Assembly (NCBI GenBank): GCA_020636495.1
Contig: JACJXQ010000008.1
Location: 2,108,001 to 2,172,000 of the forward strand
Length of the DNA: 64,000 bases
Reading direction: 5' to 3'
Origin: Chitinophagales bacterium
GTDB taxonomy: Bacteria > Bacteroidota > Bacteroidia > Chitinophagales > Chitinophagaceae
The notes beneath the pieces were generated by a model. The model did not search any database and was not told the DNA's origin. It worked only from the letters and a program-made list of their open reading frames with translations. Both the position numbers and the translations under genes were made by a program. Shown here one piece after another: positions 1 through 9,529 of this stretch. Position 1 is the stretch's first letter. The number at the start of each line of letters is the position of its first letter.

Positions 1-662
1 CTCCTTTTGCTGACATAGCGGTTGTTTGGGCTAAGGATGAGAACAGTGACATCCGTGGTTTGGTAGTAGAGCGTGGTATGGAAGGTTTTACGACACCAAC
101 CACACATGGCAAATGGTCTTTACGAGCTTCTGCTACCGGCGAGTTGGTGTTTGATAATGTAAAAGTGCCTAAAGAGAACATATTCCCTGAAATAAAAGGA
201 CTGAAAGGCCCTCTGGGCTGTCTGTCAAGTGCGCGTTTCGGCATTGCATGGGGCGCATTAGGTTGTGCAATGGACTGCTACGACACAGCATTGCGCTATG
301 CTCAGCAACGTATACAGTTCGGCAAGCCGATAGCTGGTTTCCAGCTTACACAGAAGAAACTGGCCGAAATGATCACAGAAATTACCAAAGGGCAACTGCT
401 GGTTTGGCGCTTAGGTACGCTGCGTAACGAAGACAGGGCAACTCCGGCTCAAATATCAATGGCTAAACGAAACAGTTGCGAAATAGCGCTGAAAATAGCC
501 CGCGAGGCCAGGCAGATACTGGGTGGTATGGGTATTACAGGCGAATTCAGTATTATGCGCCATATGATGAACCTGGAATCTGTAGTAACCTACGAGGGTA
601 CGCATGATATACATCTGCTTATAACAGGTATGGATGTAACTGGTATAAATGCCTTTAAATAA
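1..662 (+). CDS. gcdH: Glutaryl-CoA dehydrogenase-like acyl-CoA dehydrogenase, C-terminal part
   Basis: The gene enters from the left edge. The reading frame is open from base 3, and no start codon is visible, so the N-terminal half is missing. The visible part covers the end of the middle beta domain and the whole C-terminal helical FAD domain. The segment YEGTHDIHLLI carries the glutamate expected to be the catalytic base, and RIQFGKPIAGFQ and ILGGMGI are typical of glutaryl-CoA dehydrogenase. The family oxidises and decarboxylates glutaryl-CoA to crotonyl-CoA in lysine and tryptophan breakdown. A tryptophan 2,3-dioxygenase gene lies far away at 38.6 kb. Another short-chain acyl-CoA dehydrogenase is possible but less likely. 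Confidence 0.88.
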   Translation, partial: PFADIAVVWAKDENSDIRGLVVERGMEGFTTPTTHGKWSLRASATGELVFDNVKVPKENIFPEIKGLKGPLGCLSSARFGIAWGALGCAMDCYDTALRYAQQRIQFGKPIAGFQLTQKKLAEMITEITKGQLLVWRLGTLRNEDRATPAQISMAKRNSCEIALKIAREARQILGGMGITGEFSIMRHMMNLESVVTYEGTHDIHLLITGMDVTGINAFK

Positions 663-711
663 TTGTTAGTACTCAAGGGTTAGTATTTAGTGCTTGTTTG
701 AAGATTAACTA

Positions 712-1146
712 CTAACCCTTCTTTTTAACTAACAATTCTATTTTATCCTTCTCGTTGACGGATATAGCAGCTTCAATTTTCCACTGATTGTGCTCGTCTA
801 GTTTCAATATGTACTGATAATCGCAGTCGTATATTGCTCTTCCTTTAGCATTGCTGTATGTCCATGTAAGATTTACCTGCACTATTCGGTCTGTAATGGG
901 TCTTTTACTCCTGATATCTGGTGTAGCCTCAGTAATGCCATGTACATTATAGAACCTCTTACTTTGGTTGATCAGGCCCTCCAGTTTGGCGGCAGTAGTA
1001 TATACCAGTGTAGAATCGTCGGCTATGAAGCTGCAGGGTAGTGCATGGCACTTTGCCAGGTATTTACTGTCATGGTTGATTACGGCATTAGCATAAGCTT
1101 CAAAAAAATCGTTGATCCTGTAGAGCGGATGACTCTTATCCTGCAT
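712..1146 (-). CDS. NTF2-like (SnoaL-type) protein
   Basis: This 144-residue cytosolic protein has the size and pattern of the NTF2-like alpha+beta fold. An N-terminal helix (INDFFEAYANAVINHDSKYL) is followed by beta strands ending in YILKLDEHNQWKIEAAIS. No enzyme signature is visible, so a specific function cannot be given. The start is well supported because AAAGGAGG lies just upstream on the minus strand, a strong Shine-Dalgarno that is unusual in this phylum. It is convergent with the dehydrogenase gene and stands alone. Confidence 0.7.
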   Translation of the reverse strand: MQDKSHPLYRINDFFEAYANAVINHDSKYLAKCHALPCSFIADDSTLVYTTAAKLEGLINQSKRFYNVHGITEATPDIRSKRPITDRIVQVNLTWTYSNAKGRAIYDCDYQYILKLDEHNQWKIEAAISVNEKDKIELLVKKKG

Positions 1147-1252
1147 GGCAATTCCTCCTTTTGTTATGTATAATACAAAGTTAGGGTATCATTTTGCCAC
1201 GACAATTTATTGCCTGATATATTTCTTTTGAGACGATGATAAGAGCAGGCAT

Positions 1253-1285
1253 AAAAAAACAGCTACCACTTTGAGGTAGTAGCTG
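1253..1285 (-). terminator. Rho-independent terminator of the small lipoprotein gene
   Basis: Read on the minus strand, an imperfect hairpin with CAGCTAC and GTAGCTG arms is followed by seven T. It lies about 40 bases past the stop codon of the lipoprotein gene at 1324-1572. Confidence 0.7.
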
Positions 1286-1323
1286 CAATATAAAACAAGT
1301 TATAACAAATGCATTTGAGAGGC

Positions 1324-1572
1324 CTAGTACAAGGCGCAGGTCTCAACAGTTTTTATGCCTTCTTTTTCATACTCACCTGAACCTTCTTCACATATCTGTT
1401 GCGCATTCTTCTTGGTATCGGTCAGGGGATATTCATTTATCAAAGTGTCGGGCAGCCCGGGCTGTCCGCTATAAGCAATTTCACATTGACATATATAATC
1501 CTGCGTGCACGAAGTTGTTCCAAATATGACAAAAGAAACAAAACCGGCTAACAGCACTGAGCGTAATTTCAT
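1324..1572 (-). CDS. Small cysteine-rich lipoprotein
   Basis: This is an 82-residue protein with a lipoprotein signal peptide. A basic start is followed by a hydrophobic stretch and the lipobox TTSC, so mature residue 1 would be a lipidated cysteine. The mature part contains YICQCE near its N-terminus and ends in ETCALY, giving four further cysteines (one in a CEE motif) that could form disulfides. The same layout occurs in the 78-residue lipoprotein at 42246-42482, which suggests a small local family. The function is unknown. Confidence 0.65.
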   Translation of the reverse strand: MKLRSVLLAGFVSFVIFGTTSCTQDYICQCEIAYSGQPGLPDTLINEYPLTDTKKNAQQICEEGSGEYEKEGIKTVETCALY

Positions 1573-1735
1573 GAATCAGTTATTTAACGGTTGAAGATAA
1601 AATGAATTTTCCACATCCACAAACACAAATTAGTTTAAATATGTGTTTCCTATGAATAATAAGGGTTAATTCTCAGGGTTTTATCCACGCTCTTTAACCT
1701 GCCGGTAATACTTCACACGTAGGAGCTGTCCCGTT

Positions 1736-1767
1736 TGTCCCGTGTCCCATAAGTGGGACACGGGACA
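1736..1767. repeat. Perfect 14-bp inverted repeat
   Basis: Left arm TGTCCCGTGTCCCA (1736-1749) and its exact reverse complement (1754-1767) flank a 4-base loop. A further TGTCCCG lies just upstream. There is no T-run on either side, so it is not a standard terminator. It sits in the 275-bp gap between the divergent lipoprotein and DUF58 genes; nothing else was recognised in that gap. Confidence 0.8.
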
Positions 1768-1847
1768 CTTGTATGAACTATTTAACAGTTTTCGTATCAT
1801 GACAACAGACAAAAAGACTAACTTTAATTGTAGCATAAAACAGTAAG

Positions 1848-2750
1848 ATGTTATTAGAACGGTCACAGTTAGACAACCTGGAACTTTTAGCCAAACAGGT
1901 AGTAGAGGGGTTTATTATTGGTTTGCACAAGAGCCCATTTCATGGCTTTTCTGTAGAGTTTGCGGAGCACAGGCTATATAACAACGGCGATCCGTTGCGA
2001 CATATAGACTGGCGTGTGTATGGCCGTACCGATAAAATGTTCATAAAACGATATGAAGAAGAAACTAATCTCAGGTGCTGCCTTGCTATAGACACCTCGT
2101 CTTCCATGCTTTTTCCGCAGGACAAGAACAAGGTAAATAAGCTTCAATTCAGCTGTGTGGCTGCAGCAAGTCTCCTGCATTTGTTGAAAAGACAACTAGA
2201 TGCTGCAGGTCTTGCGTTGTTCGACGACAAACTCCGGTATATGTCCCCGGTCAGATCTGCACAAAGCCATCACAGGCTATTAATGCATCAGTTGGAGGAA
2301 ACCCTTAAAAATGAGAATATCAACAATGCCACCAATGCCGCAAACGCATTGCATACTATCGCAGAGCAAATGCACAAAAGATCACTTATTATTATATTTA
2401 GCGATATGATGGATGACCCTGACCATATAGAAGATATGTTCCTGGCATTGCAACACCTCAAGTTCAACAAACACGAAGTGATACTTTTCCATACGCTTGA
2501 CGGTGAAAAAGAAGTAGAATTTGACTTCGATAATCGTCCGTTTGAATTTGTAGATATGGAAACAGGTGACAAAGTACGCTTGCAACCGCAACAGGTTAAA
2601 GATGAATATCTTGTACGTATGCATGAATTCAGGGCGATGGTTGAGAATCGCTGTCACCAGTATAAAATAGACTATGTGCCGGTAGACCTGAGTGAACCTG
2701 TAGAGCAGGTATTGTATGCGTTTTTATTGAAACGAAATAAATTGCTGTAA
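1848..2750 (+). CDS. DUF58 domain protein (von Willebrand A-like)
   Basis: This 300-residue protein matches the DUF58 family: the early motif HIDWRVYGRTDKMFIKRYEEE, then a VWA-like segment with DTSSSML, where the DxSxS metal-site motif is visible. In Bacteroidota such proteins usually sit beside a MoxR AAA ATPase and BatA/B genes and are thought to act in cell-envelope or stress functions. Here no MoxR gene is adjacent; the next gene downstream is the DUF177-rpmF-plsX operon. It is probably cytoplasmic, as no membrane segment or signal peptide is seen. Confidence 0.9.
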   Translation: MLLERSQLDNLELLAKQVVEGFIIGLHKSPFHGFSVEFAEHRLYNNGDPLRHIDWRVYGRTDKMFIKRYEEETNLRCCLAIDTSSSMLFPQDKNKVNKLQFSCVAAASLLHLLKRQLDAAGLALFDDKLRYMSPVRSAQSHHRLLMHQLEETLKNENINNATNAANALHTIAEQMHKRSLIIIFSDMMDDPDHIEDMFLALQHLKFNKHEVILFHTLDGEKEVEFDFDNRPFEFVDMETGDKVRLQPQQVKDEYLVRMHEFRAMVENRCHQYKIDYVPVDLSEPVEQVLYAFLLKRNKLL

Positions 2751-2773
2751 TTCATAAGAAATAGTTACCTTTG
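2742..2773 (+). promoter_or_regulatory. Bacteroidota-type promoter of the DUF177-rpmF-plsX operon
   Basis: The -7 element TACCTTTG (2766-2773) matches TAnnTTTG. A TTG (2742-2744) lies 21 bases upstream as a possible -33 element. Transcription would start about 115 bases before the first gene, leaving a leader in which no clear riboswitch fold was found. Confidence 0.6.
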
Positions 2774-2897
2774 CACCCCATTGAAGTTTTTTGACAACAA
2801 TAGGCGCAAGAGACGAAGTTAAAGCGTAGTAAAACAGTTTTTTACACATTGATTGTTTTGTTTATTTAAACAGGCGGCAATGTAAAAACTTAATAAG

Positions 2898-3470
2898 ATG
2901 AAGAACCACCGCGAATTTGAAATTGCCTGGCAAGGTTTGAAACCGGGGGAAAGTATCTTTGAATACGAGCTTAACGACAAGTTCTTTACAGAAAACGATC
3001 CAGAAAGGGACTTTGAAGCCCTTGATGCACAGGTAACGCTGCGTTTTGATAAAAAAAACAATTTCTTCTTATGTCATTTTGATATAGATGGAAGTGTAAG
3101 CGTACCTTGCGACAGGTGTGGAGATATGTTCAAGCTGAGGCTCTGGGATGAGTTTGACCTGATGATCAAGCTTACCGGAACCGAGGATGGAGAAGAAATA
3201 GACGAAGACGCGGACGTCGTATTCGTACCTCGTAGCGAAACTGTAATAAACTTTCGCGAGTGGATATATGAATTTCTAATGCTTAGCATACCTTTGCAAC
3301 GTATTCACCCGCCGAAACCTGACGGAAGTGATGGTTGTAACCCTGAAACCCTTAAACTGCTGAATAAACTTGCAGTTCATGAAGATGACGCACCAAGGTC
3401 TGACATATGGAAAGGCCTGGAAGCTCTAAAGGAAAAAGAGAAAGAAAAAAATAAACGTAAACAGAAATAA
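2898..3470 (+). CDS. DUF177 (YceD-family) protein
   Basis: This 190-residue protein has the CDRCG motif followed by the acidic segment typical of DUF177/YceD. The family is linked to 23S rRNA handling and ribosome assembly, and in bacteria and plastids its gene is very often directly upstream of rpmF, as here. The C-terminus is very lysine/glutamate rich and is probably disordered. The gene is first in a three-gene operon with rpmF and plsX, with only 12 bases to rpmF. Confidence 0.9.
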   Translation: MKNHREFEIAWQGLKPGESIFEYELNDKFFTENDPERDFEALDAQVTLRFDKKNNFFLCHFDIDGSVSVPCDRCGDMFKLRLWDEFDLMIKLTGTEDGEEIDEDADVVFVPRSETVINFREWIYEFLMLSIPLQRIHPPKPDGSDGCNPETLKLLNKLAVHEDDAPRSDIWKGLEALKEKEKEKNKRKQK

Positions 3471-3482
3471 ATATTAATACAA

Positions 3483-3689
3483 ATGCCTAATCCAAAACGA
3501 CGCCACTCACAACAACGCAGTGCAAAACGCCGTACACATTATAAGGCAACTGCTGAAACCTGGAGCACAGACAAGACAACCGGTGAATCTCACCTGCGTC
3601 ACCGTGCACACTGGGTAGAAGGTAAATTGTTTTATCGTGGTAACGTTGTAGTGGACAACTCCCCCGCGATCGACGGAGATAATCAATAA
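3483..3689 (+). CDS. rpmF: 50S ribosomal protein bL32
   Basis: This 68-residue basic protein begins MPNPKRRHSQQRSAKRR, the hallmark of bL32, a component of the large ribosomal subunit. It contains no cysteine at all, so it is the zinc-free form of the protein. It lies between the DUF177 gene and plsX in the classical arrangement that couples ribosome and fatty-acid/phospholipid synthesis genes. Confidence 0.97.
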   Translation: MPNPKRRHSQQRSAKRRTHYKATAETWSTDKTTGESHLRHRAHWVEGKLFYRGNVVVDNSPAIDGDNQ

Positions 3690-3708
3690 GCCTCACTAAA
3701 CCTATTTG

Positions 3709-4674
3709 ATGAAAATAGCGTTTGACATCATGGGGGGTGATTATGCTCCCTCAGAAGCATTGAAAGGTGTACAACTGTTCCTGGATGAAAATCAGGACCA
3801 GTCAGTACATCTATTGCTCATCGGTACGCCGGATACTAAGGTAGCATGCAACGAATTGCTCAGCTCTGCTTATAAGGGCCGGTATACTTATGTAGATGCT
3901 CCCCAGGTGATCGGCATGGATGAACATCCTACCAAAGCATTGAAAGAAAAGCAACAATCCAGCATTGCTATAGGCTTCGGCATGTTGCAGGCAAAAAAAG
4001 CAGACGCTTTTATCAGTGCAGGCAATACCGGTGCTATGATGGTTGGCGCTATGTACACGGTTAAAAATATACCGGGTGTGCAACGCCCGACCATTGCTTC
4101 ACCTGTTCCAAGGATCGATGGTGCCTTCAACCTGTTGCTGGATGTAGGTATCAATGCAGACTGTAAGCCGGAAAACCTGCTGCAGTTCGCCCAGCTTGGT
4201 TCTATGTATATGAAGCATGTAATGGGGGTAGAGAATCCTAAAGTTGGACTGTTGAATATAGGTGAAGAAGAAGGTAAAGGGAATATACTTGCCCAGGCTA
4301 CTTATCCGCTTCTTAAGGCTAATAAAGACCTGAATTTTGTTGGTAATATTGAAGGCAGGGACATCTTTACTACCAAAGCAGACATTATTGTTTGTGAAGG
4401 TTTTGTAGGTAATGTCATCCTCAAACTATCAGAATCTTTGTATCATCTGCTGATAGAACAGCGCAAGATACAGGACGAATTCCTGGACACATTCAACCAT
4501 GAAATATACGGTGGCACACCAATTCTAGGTATAAATGATACTGTTATTATCGGGCATGGCGTATCACATGCACTAGCATTCAAAAACATGATAGAGGTGG
4601 CCAGCAGGAACATCAAGGTTAATCTGCAGGAGAAGTTGAAGAACTATTTTTCTCCTGAAGAAGAGCAGGCTTAA
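3709..4674 (+). CDS. plsX: Phosphate acyltransferase PlsX
   Basis: This 321-residue protein starts MKIAFDIMGGDYAP, the conserved N-terminus of PlsX, which converts acyl-ACP to acyl-phosphate for phospholipid synthesis. I prefer the ATG at 3709 over the in-frame TTG at 3706. Other family segments are ISAGNTGAMM and CEGFVGNVILKLSE. It is the last gene of the DUF177-rpmF-plsX operon; its stop codon overlaps the convergent lipoprotein gene by 4 bases. Confidence 0.96.
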   Translation: MKIAFDIMGGDYAPSEALKGVQLFLDENQDQSVHLLLIGTPDTKVACNELLSSAYKGRYTYVDAPQVIGMDEHPTKALKEKQQSSIAIGFGMLQAKKADAFISAGNTGAMMVGAMYTVKNIPGVQRPTIASPVPRIDGAFNLLLDVGINADCKPENLLQFAQLGSMYMKHVMGVENPKVGLLNIGEEEGKGNILAQATYPLLKANKDLNFVGNIEGRDIFTTKADIIVCEGFVGNVILKLSESLYHLLIEQRKIQDEFLDTFNHEIYGGTPILGINDTVIIGHGVSHALAFKNMIEVASRNIKVNLQEKLKNYFSPEEEQA

Positions 4675-5342
4675 TACAATACTTTTACTCCTTTACTTTC
4701 CATGTATTTCTTCACGAAATCATCAGCATGCACCAAACTGACACTTGAGTGGTGTTGATACGGTATGGTCAGCCCGTTGTGAATATCGACAAACCAGATA
4801 GTAGGTGTATAAAATTCGTCAGCGTATTCTGTCATTAGTCCCATAATACCCACAATATCATCGTTATACCAAAATGCTTTTTGTACCTGGCAGGAAGGCC
4901 CGCAAAAAAATACCCTTGTCCTGATATTGGTTTTTGTATTGATCACAGCGACCTCCTGGTCTACTTCAGCCTCGCGAGCATTAAGCACTCCCTTGTTGTC
5001 TTTTTCTATGATCCATGATGAACTGTAGCAATCTATAAAGGCAGAAGAGTCGGAGTTATATACCAATAAACTACCAAAGAGGTTATAGAATGAGTCTGTT
5101 GGTTTGAATGTTTGTATCAGCATTTTACCCGGAAAAGTATCCGTAAGCATGAAGCTGTCTATAGAGAATGTAGCATCATCCTGCTTATAGAAATCATCCC
5201 ATGTTGCATATACATCACTGTTTTTTTGCAAGCTGATGGTGTCCTGTGTAACAACTGTGTTTGTTTCACCTGCTGTTTCACTATCTGTACATGCAGATAA
5301 AAAAACAGCCATACTCAACACTACAAACGCAACCTTAGTCAT
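4671..5342 (-). CDS. Hypothetical lipoprotein
   Basis: The start at 5342 gives a signal peptide MTKVAFVVLSMAVFLSAC with lipobox LSAC. An upstream in-frame ATG (5435) would place 31 extra non-signal residues first and is not preferred. The mature ~205 residues are acidic and contain a segment with two cysteines (FFCGPSCQVQKAFWYNDD). No family was recognised. It is probably anchored in the outer membrane. It is divergent from the hydrolase gene and convergent with plsX. Confidence 0.75.
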   Translation of the reverse strand: MTKVAFVVLSMAVFLSACTDSETAGETNTVVTQDTISLQKNSDVYATWDDFYKQDDATFSIDSFMLTDTFPGKMLIQTFKPTDSFYNLFGSLLVYNSDSSAFIDCYSSSWIIEKDNKGVLNAREAEVDQEVAVINTKTNIRTRVFFCGPSCQVQKAFWYNDDIVGIMGLMTEYADEFYTPTIWFVDIHNGLTIPYQHHSSVSLVHADDFVKKYMESKGVKVLY

Positions 5343-5441
5343 CCCGGAACCCATAAACGAAAAATTATACCACAATTTACAACCATTATCATTGATATAA
5401 AATGATAGTTGTGTTGTTTCAGTTAACTTTAGCATATAGAC

Positions 5442-6092
5442 ATGAAAAAAATCTATTGTTTAAGTGGACTCGGAGCAGATGAGCGCATATTTGTCAGGTT
5501 GAAGATAAATAATGCAGAGTTGGTGCATATTCCCTGGCCCGAATATGATGAGTATGATGAATTGCCATGCTATGCGCAAAAAGTCTCAGCATTGATACCA
5601 GGAGACGACCCAATTATATTGGGTGTGTCACTGGGAGGTATAATCGGTGTTGAGATATGTAAGATAAGGCCGGTAAAGAAGCTGATACTTATATCCAGTG
5701 CTAAAACCAGGAATGAGATGCCACCTTATGACGGGCTTTTCGGTAAGCTCGTCAAATCAAAAATACTTCCACCAATAGTCTACAAAACGCCTAACCAGGT
5801 ACTCATTAACAAATTTGGTGCTGAGACAGATGAAGATGAAGCCATGCTCAGGATGATACTAAAGGCTACTGACGGCAGGTTTATGAAATGGGCAATGAGG
5901 GCTATTGCTCTATGGCGCAACGATACCTATGAGGAGTCGTTAACAGCACACATACATGGCAGGGAGGATAGAATGATAATGGCAGAAAATGTACATCCTA
6001 ATGAGTGGATAGAAGATGGCGGACACATGATGATATTTAACAGGGCAGAGCAGGTGAGCTGTTTTGTACAGAAAGAAATTGACTCGCTATGA
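5442..6092 (+). CDS. Alpha/beta hydrolase
   Basis: This 216-residue protein opens with KKIYCLSGLGADERIF, an oxyanion-hole region. It has the nucleophile elbow GVSLGG around residue 65 and a late GGHMMIF that would supply the catalytic histidine; an acidic residue in HGREDRM could complete the triad. The substrate is unknown. Its stop overlaps the start of the next gene (ATGA), so it is probably translationally coupled to the DNA-repair methyltransferase. A near-consensus -7 box (TAACTTTA) lies 20 bases upstream. Confidence 0.85.
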   Translation: MKKIYCLSGLGADERIFVRLKINNAELVHIPWPEYDEYDELPCYAQKVSALIPGDDPIILGVSLGGIIGVEICKIRPVKKLILISSAKTRNEMPPYDGLFGKLVKSKILPPIVYKTPNQVLINKFGAETDEDEAMLRMILKATDGRFMKWAMRAIALWRNDTYEESLTAHIHGREDRMIMAENVHPNEWIEDGGHMMIFNRAEQVSCFVQKEIDSL

Positions 6093-6619
6093 TAACAACC
6101 ACACATATTGAAACACCATTAGGCAAAATGCTGGCCGGAGCAACCGATGAAGGTATATGCCTTTTTGATTTTGAATTCAGGAAGATGATGCCTGCGATCA
6201 AGTCTCGTATTTGTACTTTTCATAACGATGAATTTGTTGAGGGGGAACATCCTAATTTTGAATTATTGAGACAGCAGGTAAATGAATATTTTTCGGGAGA
6301 ACGGAAAGAGTTTGACCTGCCTGTAGTATTGAGCGGTACACCTTTTCAGCAAAACGTATGGAATGCTTTAATTGATATTCCTTATGGCGCTACACGCACT
6401 TATATGCAGCAGGCAAAGGTATTAGGCGATGAAAAGGCTATTCGTGCTGTAGCCCGTGCCAATGGTGAAAATTGCCTGGCCATTATCATTCCCTGCCACA
6501 GGGTAGTGGGCAGTGACGGTAGCCTGACAGGCTATGCCGGTGGACTGAAAGCCAAGAAATGGTTGCTGGAACATGAAGCAAAACATACAGGTAACTCTTA
6601 CCAGGATGAAATATTTTAA
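6089..6619 (+). CDS. ogt: Methylated-DNA--protein-cysteine methyltransferase
   Basis: This 176-residue protein carries the active-site motif IIPCHRVVGSDGSLTGYAGGL; the cysteine accepts the methyl group from O6-methylguanine or O4-methylthymine. The helix-turn-helix part (IPYGATRTYMQQAKVLG) precedes it in the usual order. No Ada-type zinc domain is present, so it is the stand-alone Ogt form. It overlaps the upstream hydrolase gene by 4 bases. Confidence 0.95.
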   Translation: MITTTHIETPLGKMLAGATDEGICLFDFEFRKMMPAIKSRICTFHNDEFVEGEHPNFELLRQQVNEYFSGERKEFDLPVVLSGTPFQQNVWNALIDIPYGATRTYMQQAKVLGDEKAIRAVARANGENCLAIIIPCHRVVGSDGSLTGYAGGLKAKKWLLEHEAKHTGNSYQDEIF

Positions 6620-6649
6620 TTTAACATAGGATGTTTTTATATTTATCTA

Positions 6650-9529
6650 ATGAATGCGACCCTCAAATTACTTGCAATCCTGTTCTGTTTATCGAGACAT
6701 TGTTTTGCAATAGACACCAGCTTTGGTGACTATAATGAGAGCAGTATAGCCTTCGCTGAAAATAAGGGGCAGGTAACAGACCAAGATTTCAGAAAGAGAA
6801 AGGATATAGATTTTAAGCTGAAGGCAGGTAATGGTCTGAGCGTTTTTGTAGGCAACGGTGCGCTTCATTACCAGTTTTACCAAGCGGACACGAATAGCCA
6901 AAATGTCAACAACTTCAATTCCGCACCTGCTGATATTGAAAGTCCCAACTTCAATATGTACCGCTTAGATGTGGCGCTAATTGGAGCCAACCCTAGTGCT
7001 GAAATTATAAAAGAAGGGAAGCAAGCTTACCAGGAGTATTACTATACTGCGGGCATAGATGCACCAAACCAAAGGGTATCATGGTACGAAAAGATTACCT
7101 ACAAGAATATTTACCACAATATTGATTGGGTATTGTCTGTAGCCGCCGGGCAACTAAAGCAGGAGTTTGTTGTTAGGGACGGAGGAAATGTAGCAGATAT
7201 ACGCCTACGATATGCAGGTCATAAATCATTACTGTTGAAGGAAAACGGTAAACTTGCTGTTACCACCCCACTTGGCGTAATTACAGAGGATGCGCCTTTT
7301 TCGTTTATTGATGATGGGAGCTCTGTCAACTGTGCATACAAACTTACCGATGATATACTGAGCTATACAATCGGCGACTATTCAGGTATATTGACAATAG
7401 ACCCGGCTGTAACCTGGTCAACATATTTTGGTGCTGATGCACCTACAGGATTTGGCTTAATAGCAGATAGCTCAGGTGCATATATCTATTTGGGCGGCAC
7501 TACATACTGCACTCAAAATATTGCTACATCAGGATCACATCAGCAGACATTTGGCGGTAATGTAGATGCATTTATTGCAAAATTCAATACATCCGGATTC
7601 CCTGTATGGGGTACCTACCTAGGAGGTGCCGGGCTTGATTATGGCGCTGATGCAGCGATTAGTTATTACAACGCCGGCAGTTCTGGCAACCATTATATAT
7701 ACCTGGCGGGGTATACAAGAAGTAAGACCAACATGTCAACCCAGAATGTATACAAATCTACGTTAAGCGGACTCGGGGATGGTTTTATCTCAAAATTTAC
7801 TGACTCCGGAAAATTAGTATGGTCAACATATTACGGTGGACAGAGGGATGACAGGATATATTGCATGTCTACAGACACATCTGGTAAGATTTACGTAGGA
7901 GGTTATTCATACAGTTGGGATAGCATAGCTACACTTAATGCATATCAGGTGACCGGTGATCCTGATAGTGCTTCACTTGATGGCATGATAGCGCAATTTA
8001 ACGATAGTGGCCAACTACAATGGGGTACATATTATGGCGGTGATAGTGCTGAAATTGTTACAAACATTGCTTGTGGCATCAATGCTATTTATTTTTCTGG
8101 GCAAACCCGCAGTAAAGATTCCATAAGTTCGCCCGGTGCCAGCCAGCCGGCACTCTATAACAAGTTGGATTGTTTTGTAGGAAAATTCACTACTTCAGGT
8201 ACAAGGCTATGGGCTACTTACCTAGGTGGTGAAGAACTTGAAACACCTACCTCATTGGCACTTGACAGCAAGGGTAACGTATATGTTTGCGGCAGTACTA
8301 CCAGCAAACTGAACATTGCCACAGGCGGTAGCCATAAATCACAATTAAATGGTACCGAAGGTGATGGTTTTTTGGCAAAGTATAACACAAACGGTCAGTT
8401 GCAATGGTCAACGTATTATGGTGGAGATGACGCTGATGTGATTAACACAGTAGCTATAGATTATTTTGACGACATATATGTTGGGGGTGCCAGTGCCACG
8501 ATAACAGGTCTGACCACACCCAATGCCCTACAAATTAGTTATGGCGGGGGGGGGTATGATGGAATCTTATCGAAGTTTGATGCATCGGGAGCTGAGCTAT
8601 GGACCTCTTATTTCGGAGGAAATGGTAGCGATGTTATCAACAGTATTGCAATTAATAAATTGGACATTTTTATAGGCGGTGGAACAGGCAGCTCAAATGG
8701 TATCGCATCTCAGGGTGCATATAAATCAACATTGATAGCCGCTACTGACGGCTTTGTTGCACTGGTGTGCGATACCACACTTGTATTTAATGCTATTTAC
8801 GGCGCTCATGAACTTTGTTTGCCTGGAACTGATACGTTAGTCAGTTACTACAAAAATGGAAATTGGCTATCAGTAAATGGTAAGGTGTATATTGACAGTT
8901 CTGGATTTATAACAGCTATAAGTACAGGTGTGGATACCATCCTGCGTTTAGCTACCAATACCTGTGGAACAGATACTGCACGTCATGTAATTACCGTGCA
9001 TACTTCACCCATTACCATGCACCCAGCTACATTGGCGAACATGGTGGGGGAAACAGCCAAATTCTCTGTTACCACCACGGGTTCAAATAATAGCTTTCAA
9101 TGGCAAATGGATAACGGTGCAGGATTCCAGAATATTACTAATTCAGGACAATACAGTGGTGCTACCAGCAATATATTGACCATAACCAACTTAACTACAC
9201 TGAATAGCAACCAGAGATACAGGTGCTTGGTAGCTGGTGATCTTTGTGATGCCATATCTGATGCTGCTGAGTTGCTGGTCTGGCCATCGTCCGTTAATGA
9301 AGTAGCAGCAACCTGTTTCGTATTCAGCCCTAACCCCGCAAATGATGTGATTACGATTGTTGGTCCTCATGTGCTTGAAAACATCAGGGTATACAACTTG
9401 ATGGGGCAAGTAGTAATATTTGAAAACGCAGATACAAATCAGGCTGTCCTGAATATTCAAAACTTATCAAAGGGGGTATATATGCTTCAGGTGAATGGTG
9501 AGTATGGGGGTAAATTAGTGAAGCAGTAA
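6650..9529 (+). CDS. Secreted SBBP-repeat propeller protein with Ig-like and T9SS sorting domains
   Basis: This 959-residue secreted protein has four parts. Residues 1-20 form a signal peptide. A region to about 250 is typical of proteins beginning IAFAENKGQVTD. About seven SBBP-type repeats follow, with the recurring patterns DAFIAKFNTSG and WGTYLGG or WSTYYGG, probably a beta-propeller. An Ig-like segment lies around 790-870. The last ~75 residues start at FSPNPANDVITIVG and end in a T9SS type A sorting domain. It should be exported through T9SS and attached or released at the cell surface. The role is unknown; adhesion or glycan binding is a guess. Confidence 0.9.
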   Translation: MNATLKLLAILFCLSRHCFAIDTSFGDYNESSIAFAENKGQVTDQDFRKRKDIDFKLKAGNGLSVFVGNGALHYQFYQADTNSQNVNNFNSAPADIESPNFNMYRLDVALIGANPSAEIIKEGKQAYQEYYYTAGIDAPNQRVSWYEKITYKNIYHNIDWVLSVAAGQLKQEFVVRDGGNVADIRLRYAGHKSLLLKENGKLAVTTPLGVITEDAPFSFIDDGSSVNCAYKLTDDILSYTIGDYSGILTIDPAVTWSTYFGADAPTGFGLIADSSGAYIYLGGTTYCTQNIATSGSHQQTFGGNVDAFIAKFNTSGFPVWGTYLGGAGLDYGADAAISYYNAGSSGNHYIYLAGYTRSKTNMSTQNVYKSTLSGLGDGFISKFTDSGKLVWSTYYGGQRDDRIYCMSTDTSGKIYVGGYSYSWDSIATLNAYQVTGDPDSASLDGMIAQFNDSGQLQWGTYYGGDSAEIVTNIACGINAIYFSGQTRSKDSISSPGASQPALYNKLDCFVGKFTTSGTRLWATYLGGEELETPTSLALDSKGNVYVCGSTTSKLNIATGGSHKSQLNGTEGDGFLAKYNTNGQLQWSTYYGGDDADVINTVAIDYFDDIYVGGASATITGLTTPNALQISYGGGGYDGILSKFDASGAELWTSYFGGNGSDVINSIAINKLDIFIGGGTGSSNGIASQGAYKSTLIAATDGFVALVCDTTLVFNAIYGAHELCLPGTDTLVSYYKNGNWLSVNGKVYIDSSGFITAISTGVDTILRLATNTCGTDTARHVITVHTSPITMHPATLANMVGETAKFSVTTTGSNNSFQWQMDNGAGFQNITNSGQYSGATSNILTITNLTTLNSNQRYRCLVAGDLCDAISDAAELLVWPSSVNEVAATCFVFSPNPANDVITIVGPHVLENIRVYNLMGQVVIFENADTNQAVLNIQNLSKGVYMLQVNGEYGGKLVKQ

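Noticed and set aside
1681..1866. 61-aa minus-strand ORF
   Set aside because: It spans the inverted repeat and the DUF58 promoter region and has no protein-like pattern.
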